DNA of 64,000 nucleotides from Mucilaginibacter_A sp964251965 (GTDB taxonomy: Bacteria; Bacteroidota; Bacteroidia; Sphingobacteriales; Sphingobacteriaceae), in NCBI GenBank assembly GCA_964251965.1, contig CAXULQ010000001.1, positions 682,001 through 746,000 of the forward strand, given 5' to 3'. The translations under genes and the position numbers were made by a program. Shown here one piece after another: positions 58,755-64,000 of this stretch. Within the stretch, counting starts at the first letter, position 1. Each line of letters opens with the position of its first letter. The notes below the pieces were generated by a model, which saw nothing but the letters and a program-made list of their open reading frames with translations, was not told the DNA's origin and searched no databases.

Positions 58755-58874
58755 GACACACACCCACCTATCAAGAGGGGAAATCTAAAGCAGACTATTC
58801 TAAAGTATAAAAGCAGGAGATAGAAAGGTATTAAACTATGCTTCCCCTCTTGAGAGGGGGTTAGGGGTGTGTCC
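58755..58874. repeat. C-rich palindromic element, copy 3
   Basis: Ends GACACACACCCACC and GGGGTGTGTCC are inverted; inside are CAAGAGGGGAAATCTAAAGC and TATGCTTCCCCTCTTGAG. The core (read inverted) matches copies 1 and 2. In the 319-bp gap after the DACNV gene; two 12-mers follow at 58893-58904 and 58976-58987, nothing else was seen there. Confidence 0.75.
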
Positions 58875-58892
58875 TTTTATTTTTTTATTGGA

Positions 58893-58987
58893 TAAAAGAA
58901 GCATTTATCAAATTTAAGTTTAAACAACTTTAACAAAATAAATCCGGGCAACTTCACCATCTAATTTTTACTGGCTAAAAGAAGCAT
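58893..58987 (+). repeat. Two direct 12-mers, the second on a stop codon
   Basis: GATAAAAGAAGCAT at 58891-58904 and GCTAAAAGAAGCAT at 58974-58987. The last T of the second is the first base of the complement of the stop codon of the minus-strand gene ending there. Confidence 0.75.
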
Positions 58988-59496
58988 TACCGTTGAGCCA
59001 TTTGCTTGTACAAATTTGGCTTGGGATGAAAAACACTTTTTAGGGCATAACTTTTTTTCTTCTTCAAAATCCTGATCACGCCAGTGGCCGTTAATCCGCC
59101 TAACGTGTACCACAACACGGTTAACAGTTTGGTTTCTGTTTTTCGGTCGGTTGGCGCGTTGTTCAAGCCCATTTTTTGTGGCATAAAAACAGCACCAACA
59201 CCGGCAGCCAAACCGAATATTAACCCACGCCTTATTAGGTGTTTGTTTTTGCCGAAACCAATCAAACTGTAATATAAAGCATTACTCATTACATCGCCTG
59301 CCAGCGTTAACAGATAAAGTTCCTTTTCGCTCGGCGGTACAGTTAAGCCAATAGCTTTCAGTATTTTCACTAAAGCTTCTTCCCCGACCAGATGTATTTT
59401 CGGGGCATCTTGATCAATCTGCCGGTATGCCTCATGGATCAGATTAAGCGTTACTGCGCCTGCCAATCCTCCGGTCAATGCTGTTCCTGTTTTCAT
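58987..59496 (-). CDS. Hypothetical membrane protein
   Basis: 169 residues. Hydrophobic, glycine-rich stretches at about 5-20 (ALTGGLAGAVTLNLIHEAY), 62-80 (LLTLAGDVMSNALYYSLIGFG), 88-103 (GLIFGLAAGVGAVFMP) and 125-141 (LWYTLGGLTATGVIRIL), with a basic tail. Four short spans are likely. No family recognised. Confidence 0.65.
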   Translation of the reverse strand: MKTGTALTGGLAGAVTLNLIHEAYRQIDQDAPKIHLVGEEALVKILKAIGLTVPPSEKELYLLTLAGDVMSNALYYSLIGFGKNKHLIRRGLIFGLAAGVGAVFMPQKMGLNNAPTDRKTETKLLTVLWYTLGGLTATGVIRILKKKKSYALKSVFHPKPNLYKQMAQR

Positions 59497-59585
59497 TTTT
59501 GATAAATGCTGTTAAATAGATTTTGTTTGATCAGCAAGGTTTGTAAAAGCTTGCCTGTCCAAACTTTCTTACATTTGTTTAAACG

Positions 59586-59810
59586 ATGGAAACACAAACC
59601 AATAATCCGCTTCATGGCAAAACGCTGGAAAGCATCCTGAATGATTTGGTAACCCATTTTGGTTGGGAAGAATTGGGAAACCGCATCCGCATCAATTGTT
59701 TTACAGATAACCCAAGTGTTAAATCAAGTTTAACCTTTTTACGCAAAACACCCTGGGCAAGAAAAAAAGTGGAAGATTTGTATGTTCGTTTTTGTATTGG
59801 GAAAAGCTAA
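59586..59810 (+). CDS. VF530-family (DUF2132) DNA-binding protein
   Basis: 74 residues, the family size. NPLHGKTLESILNDLVTHFGWEELGNRIRINCFTDNPSVKSSLTFLRKTPWARKKVEDLYV is a near-complete match to the VF530 pattern, a small helical protein with a SAP-like fold thought to bind DNA. Divergent from the membrane protein gene. Confidence 0.88.
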   Translation: METQTNNPLHGKTLESILNDLVTHFGWEELGNRIRINCFTDNPSVKSSLTFLRKTPWARKKVEDLYVRFCIGKS

Positions 59811-59820
59811 TTGCGAACCC

Positions 59821-59850
59821 ATACTGTTTTTATCGGCATAAAAGAAGTAT
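59821..59850. repeat. Compact inverted pair of the two repeat variants
   Basis: ATACTGTTTTTAT, CGGC, ATAAAAGAAGTAT: the AC variant (complement) and the GA form pair with two mismatches around a four-base loop. Located between the convergent VF530 gene and broken PQQ dehydrogenase, so probably a terminator; it also shows that the two variants belong together. Confidence 0.75.
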
Positions 59851-59856
59851 CCATCT

Positions 59857-61409
59857 TTATTGAACCTTTTTCCGCGGGCCTTCTACAACACTTTTCTCCG
59901 GAAGTTTAGCCGGCTGCTTTTCGCCGGAAGGGTCTTGGCCTAAATAGGTGAACTCTAAAATACTGCCCCTATAACTTACCTGTTGCGGGTTTTCTTTGGA
60001 AGGACCGGAAGAAACAGAACCGCTATCGGTAGAAAGATAAATCTTTTTGCCGTCAGGCGACAAAGCCACATCGCGGTAACGCACATCGCCTTTAAAATAA
60101 TTGATTGTATCGCCTGTGATTTGATTGCCCTGTTCGTTCAACTTTAAACGCACCAGCTTATTACCTTTTAATGTAGGCAGCAGTACAGAATTTTTCCAAC
60201 CGGGAATAGCCAATGAAGTATAAATATCTATACTGCTTGGTGCTTCGGATGCCCATTTGCTATCATTATTGCCGCTTTTGATCTCTTTAAAAAGCGTATT
60301 TAAAATCCGCTTGAGTTAGGATAAAGTGTTTTAAGCGGGGCGCGGTAATTTTCGGCCCCGATCAATTTAACGTTTTCCTGTTCCGATTTTATCTGGGGAT
60401 AAGTAGTGTGCCATTGTCCGGGCAAATGATCGTGATTGGAAACGCCGGCCGCCAACCCGTTATAATTGCCATCAGGATAACCGATAATTAAGGGATGGCC
60501 ATAGTTTTTACCTTTTTCGATGATATTGATCTCGTCATCCGAAAACGGACCGTGTTCAGACGAATAGAGGATTCCTTTACCATTAACCACCGCATAAAAT
60601 AAACCTTGCGGGTTTCGGTGCCCCAAACTCCATACTGCGTTTTGGCGCGAAGAAGTGTTAAAAGGATTATCAGCAGGAATCCATTTATCGAAAGGGTTTT
60701 GGTTAGCATCAGGCTCAATATTAAAACGAAGTATTTTTCCTTCGTAAACTTCTTTTTGCTGCGCGTGGTTTGGGCGGTTCGCATTAGCGAACTGGCCTGC
60801 ACCTAAATCGCCAATGGAGTAAAACAGAAAATCTTTTCCGTTAACTGGCGCAATTACCAAACGGCCGCCATTATGATCACTGCTGCCGGGCAAAGTATCG
60901 CAAAGTGTAACCGGGTTAACCAGCTTTTGCACCTTTACATTGTATTCGTACCGTACAATTTTAGTTTTAAAAAAGCAGCCGCCAAAGTTTAGGGCGCAGC
61001 CGCTACTATCCTGGCCAGCATCTTCAAAACGGTACAAATACGCTAAATAAACAAAAGGTTTGCCGGATAACAACTGCGGGTGCAAAGCCATGCCCATTAA
61101 CCCGCCTTGCGGCCAGGGTTTCCCGTTGTGTATTTTATCGTATCGTGGAAATTGCCTTTCGCTGTTTAAATCCAGCAGCACTGTTTTATTACCGGTAGTA
61201 GGGTCAATCCTGCTTACCAGATAACCTTTCGCTTCAGTTACCCACAAATAATTATCGGGCCCGTAAGTGATTTCCCAGGGGTCGCTTAATTTGGCGGCAA
61301 CTACGCGTACTGAAAATTTTTCGCCCAAAGGCCCTGTTACTGTTTGTGCCTTTGCTTCTGCATAAAATAATGCTATAAAAGAAGCAACCAGCAAAGCATA
61401 TCTTTTCAT
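59857..61409 (-). pseudogene. PQQ-dependent sugar dehydrogenase, frameshifted
   Basis: Two frames make one GSDH-family protein of about 518 codons. 60300-61409 carries a signal peptide and the propeller part (LSDPWEITYGPDNYLWVTEAKG, GLMGMALHP, SSDHNGGRLVIAP, SLGHRNPQGLFY, GPFSDDEINIIEKGKNYGHP) and stops at ...YPNSSGF. The other frame continues ILNTLFKEIKSG, SEAPSSIDIYTSLAIPGWKNSVLLPTLKGNKLVRL, homologous to the end of the family. One missing base near 60305 (AGCGG-ATTTTA) explains this; total length is 1553, one short of a multiple of three. Sequencing error possible. Confidence 0.85.
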
Positions 61410-61467
61410 AGCCAGTTACAACGACTAACAAAGGCATAAGTTCTTTCGCAGTAAAAATATTAACTTT

Positions 61468-62766
61468 TTAATGCTTCCGCTTATTGTTCATTTTAGCTTT
61501 TTCGCCCGAACTGTAGTTGTAAGTTTTGGCATTGCCGGCCTTTTTTTCGTGGAAAGCTGCCCCTGCTTCTTGTACAGGTTTTTTAACTTTAGCCGTTTGC
61601 TTTTCTTCGTTTTCCGGTTTGTGTCCTTTTTCGATCACCAGTTCTTCCGGCAAAGCGGCAACCGGAATTTTACGGCCAATTACTTGTTCAATCTTCCGTA
61701 CGGTGCTTAACTCCAAATCCGTTGCAAAAGTAATGGCCAGCGTTTCCTGGTTTTCTTTTGGCGAAGGGTTGACGATGCGATCAATATAAGTTTCCGTTTC
61801 AGCAGGCAACTCAAAATGGACAATAAACGGAATAGCAGACAAATCAGTGAGCTGACTTCTTTCATTCGCTACAATCAAAACCCGCGCATCAGACGCTTCA
61901 AATTCGTATATATCCTTAAATCCCGGCATATCAAAAAACGGCGGATTAAGTAACGCAACATCCAGTTTCAACAATGGCTGCAGGCCTCTGAACAATTTTT
62001 CGGCAGTAAAAACAGTATTTGCAAAAACTACCGCTTTTGTAAACAGTTCGGCATCCTGCAAAAACAAATGCAGCAGGTTTATTTTAGTACGAAAATTAGG
62101 AACAGGATACAACAACTGCTGGTAAGTTGCCAAAGGTGTTTCGCTCAGTTCTTCCACTTCCACCAAAGCTGGCATTTTCATAAACGGGTTGATCATCTTT
62201 AGCAGTTTATCGTGTACCACTTCGGTAAAAACCAAATGCTGTGCCTTATCAATACTGTTGGCAAGTTCGGCCACCGGTAATTGCATACCTTGTTTAACAA
62301 TTAACTCGGCATCGTCTATAATCAGTAAATCAACTTTGTTTAAGTTTAAGCCTAATTTTAAATAAATGGCGCGTGCCCTGTCGGGCGTAGCGATTACTAC
62401 ATCGGCACCGTTTGCCAAAGCATCCATTTGTGCTTCTATGCCTGGTGCCGGATACAAACCGACTATTTGTATCGATTTGTTTTTGTTGAACAATGCAAAC
62501 TGTTCTGTTACGGCCTCCACTTTTTCTTTGTTTTCCACCAAAATCAAAACCCGAGGCGCATCGGTAAAACCTTGTTTTAAGCGGTTTAAAACAGCCAGCA
62601 CATACGTTGTGGTTTTGCCGCAACCTTGCGGGCCAACCACAATTACATCTTGTCCGCCTATAATCCGCGGTAAAGTTTTAAGCTGGATTTCTTTTGGGCT
62701 GAGGTAACCTGCTTCGGTTACCGACTTTGCCAGCTGTTTACTCAGCTTTAGTTTTTCTGCCCACAT
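61468..62766 (-). CDS. Degenerate DEAD-box helicase-like protein
   Basis: 432 residues. Q-motif and motif I are intact (GYLSPKEIQLKTLPRIIGGQDVIVVGPQGCGKTTTY), motif Ib VIATPDRA too. Motif II reads IIDDAELI instead of DEAD, motif III has TEV instead of SAT, and motif VI (HRxGRxxR) is absent; the corresponding position reads ETYIDRIVNPS. The tail (about 385-432) is low-complexity and basic. ATP binding is plausible, true unwinding doubtful. The gene precedes bioB on the other side of a 155-bp gap. Confidence 0.85.
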   Translation of the reverse strand: MWAEKLKLSKQLAKSVTEAGYLSPKEIQLKTLPRIIGGQDVIVVGPQGCGKTTTYVLAVLNRLKQGFTDAPRVLILVENKEKVEAVTEQFALFNKNKSIQIVGLYPAPGIEAQMDALANGADVVIATPDRARAIYLKLGLNLNKVDLLIIDDAELIVKQGMQLPVAELANSIDKAQHLVFTEVVHDKLLKMINPFMKMPALVEVEELSETPLATYQQLLYPVPNFRTKINLLHLFLQDAELFTKAVVFANTVFTAEKLFRGLQPLLKLDVALLNPPFFDMPGFKDIYEFEASDARVLIVANERSQLTDLSAIPFIVHFELPAETETYIDRIVNPSPKENQETLAITFATDLELSTVRKIEQVIGRKIPVAALPEELVIEKGHKPENEEKQTAKVKKPVQEAGAAFHEKKAGNAKTYNYSSGEKAKMNNKRKH

Positions 62767-62906
62767 GAAAGGATTTGGTGTTTGGAGAATGAAAGCGCAA
62801 AGGTACGGTTTGTCCCGTCATTTCGTTCCGAAGTGAAATCCTCTTCAAATAACACAGTAAATCATACTTTTTAAGAAGATTCCTCCTATCGTCGGAATGA
62901 CAAACG

Positions 62907-62918
62907 ATGCTTCTTTTA
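62907..62918 (-). repeat. 12-mer repeat after bioB
   Basis: ATGCTTCTTTTACCGCTATAAAAT, ending 3 bp before the bioB stop codon. The A/T tract is 5 bases past the core. Confidence 0.75.
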
Positions 62919-62921
62919 CCG

Positions 62922-63929
62922 CTATAAAATTGATGCTTCCATCGGGACTGGTTCCTGTTGCGGCCTGCCGTTCTTAAAAGCTTTGCGCGGCGTTAAACCC
63001 AGCAGTTCAAACATGGCCATATCGGTATCAAAAGAAGGGTTTGGCGTGGTCAATAATTTATCTCCGGCAAACAGCGAATTGGCGCCAGCCATAAAACACA
63101 AAGCTTGTTCTACCGTGCTCATTTCGGTTCTTCCTGCGGACAAGCGAACTACTGTTTTTGGCATGATAATCCTGGTGGTGGCAATCATCCGCACCATATC
63201 CCAAACAGAAACCCGCGGCTGATCGGCCAACGGCGTTCCTTTTACCGGAACTAAAGCGTTAATCGGAACAGATTCGGGATGTTTTGGTAATGTTGATAAG
63301 GTTTTTAACATTGAAATCCGGTCGGCTACGGTTTCACCTAAACCGATGATGCCGCCGCTGCAAACCGTGATTTTGGCTTTGCGCACATGCTCTAACGTTT
63401 GTAAACGGTCGTCGTAAGTTCTTGTCGTGATGATCCTTTTATAGTCATCTTCCGAAGTATCCAAATTATGATTGTAAGCGTACAAACCGGCATCGGCCAA
63501 ACGCTGCGCCTGTGCTTCGTTTAACATGCCTAACGTGCAGCAAACCTCCATATCCAGCGCGTTTACTGCTTTTACCATATCAATTACCTTGTCGAAATCG
63601 CGGTTGTCGCGCACTTCGCGCCAGGCCGCGCCCATGCACAAACGCGAAGCACCGCCAGCTTTTGCTTTCTCGGCTGCGGCAATAACTTCGTCCTTCGGCA
63701 TCATCGCATGTACATCAACACCAGTATTGTAACGGGCAGCTTGCGGACAATAAGCACAATCTTCCGGGCAGCCACCGGTTTTAATAGAGATCAAGGAACT
63801 AATCTGCACTTCCGCATAATCCTTGTTTTCGCGGTGAACGGTTGCTGCGCGGTAAATTAAATCCAGTAGCGGTGTGTGGTATATTTCGGCAATTTCTTCT
63901 TTCGTCCAGTTATTTCTGATCTCGGTCAT
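62922..63929 (-). CDS. bioB: Biotin synthase
   Basis: 335 residues. Inserts sulfur into dethiobiotin as the last step of biotin synthesis. Radical-SAM cluster motif TGGCPEDCAYCPQAARY (CxxxCxxC, about residues 51-59); further Cys ligands of the 2Fe-2S cluster are in CMGAAWRE, EVCCTLGM and the Arg in VRLSAGRTEMS. Length and all conserved blocks are normal. Other bio genes would lie upstream, outside the window, or elsewhere. Confidence 0.97.
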   Translation of the reverse strand: MTEIRNNWTKEEIAEIYHTPLLDLIYRAATVHRENKDYAEVQISSLISIKTGGCPEDCAYCPQAARYNTGVDVHAMMPKDEVIAAAEKAKAGGASRLCMGAAWREVRDNRDFDKVIDMVKAVNALDMEVCCTLGMLNEAQAQRLADAGLYAYNHNLDTSEDDYKRIITTRTYDDRLQTLEHVRKAKITVCSGGIIGLGETVADRISMLKTLSTLPKHPESVPINALVPVKGTPLADQPRVSVWDMVRMIATTRIIMPKTVVRLSAGRTEMSTVEQALCFMAGANSLFAGDKLLTTPNPSFDTDMAMFELLGLTPRKAFKNGRPQQEPVPMEASIL

Positions 63930-63952
63930 TTCCTTCTATTATTTTTGTGTGA

Positions 63953-63964
63953 TAAAAACAGTAT
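63953..63964 (+). repeat. Variant repeat TAAAAACAGTAT upstream of bioB
   Basis: GATAAAAACAGTAT lies 24 bp before the bioB start (read on the opposite strand). Same GAT- prefix as the main repeat. Confidence 0.45.
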
Positions 63965-64000
63965 GTGGCAAATTTATAGAATTGCTTTTAGGAATTGCTA

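Noticed and set aside
58583..58774. Minus-strand frame ending in MSIWWACTISSRGDQAKIVK
   Set aside because: It is the antisense of the DACNV gene's 3' end and has no independent signal.
60295..60315. Programmed -1 frameshift in the third PQQ dehydrogenase
   Set aside because: GGATTTTAAA is not a proper X-XXY-YYZ heptamer in the zero frame, and I see no downstream stem.
1168..62918. 12-mer as a conventional promoter element or operator
   Set aside because: Copies lie after genes, between convergent genes and in coding sequence as often as upstream, in both orientations, which does not fit a promoter-linked site.

Overview
The window looks like chromosomal DNA of a Bacteroidota bacterium, most likely of the family Sphingobacteriaceae (Pedobacter or Mucilaginibacter type). 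This rests on the protein families present (SusC/TonB-type receptor, GH92 mannosidase, DUF481 barrel, an acidic and basic set of small Bacteroidota proteins), on TAnnTTTG-type promoters and on weak ribosome-binding sites. I had no database; all family calls come from reading motifs. No rRNA, tRNA, CRISPR array or intact transposase gene was seen.

Layout. 0-6.6 kb: housekeeping and metal genes (ung, an Lrp regulator, a DtxR regulator overlapping an Nramp-UspA fusion, a membrane MutS-like ATPase, smpB). 6.9-10.8 kb: outer-membrane protein, PAP2/haloperoxidase-like lipoprotein, pcm. 10.9-13.5 kb: modABC facing a molybdopterin-fold protein. 13.6-21.2 kb: SemiSWEET, small membrane protein, barrel protein, cold-shock-associated small protein, MFS permease, PAS kinase, UspA, esterase, Nudix. 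21.3-30.3 kb: a carboxylesterase broken by an amber codon, a GH1-RmlD fusion, TPR, MBL and MtfA-like proteins. 30.3-36.2 kb: a repeat-rich stretch around tpx, a sensor without ATPase domain and a PQQ dehydrogenase. 36.3-43.7 kb: cytochrome c, TonB receptor, PQQ dehydrogenase, CMD-family protein and GH92. 44.1-51.4 kb: an AT-rich accessory island: a fur-like remnant cut by a MITE-like element, a three-gene cassette with two NdpA-type proteins around a membrane protein, and a type IIG-like restriction-methylase. 51.5-64 kb: CDGSH protein, CheB and CheB-CheR-kinase pair, DACNV-type protein, VF530, a frameshifted PQQ dehydrogenase, a degenerate DEAD-box protein and bioB.

The most striking signal is not a gene. 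The 12-mer TAAAAGAAGYAT (complement ATRCTTCTTTTA) occurs 42 times exactly by my count, where random sequence would be expected to give well under one. It lies in both orientations in most longer intergenic spaces, repeatedly overlaps stop codons, forms inverted pairs 30-94 bp long (often between convergent genes), has an A/T-rich tract at a fixed distance on one side, and also occurs inside genes in several reading frames. No exact copy occurs from 43.85 to 51.93 kb, which includes the accessory island. These properties resemble DNA uptake sequences of Neisseria and Pasteurellaceae. A DNA-uptake-type signal in a Bacteroidota genome is my leading, unproven hypothesis; a dispersed REP-like element or a chromosome-organising protein site are the alternatives.

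Several genes are decaying: carboxylesterase (amber), fur-like gene (amber plus MITE), PQQ dehydrogenase (frameshift), CMD protein (one base lost just after the start) and a nucleotidyltransferase fragment. At least four other palindromic repeat families lie in the intergenic DNA.
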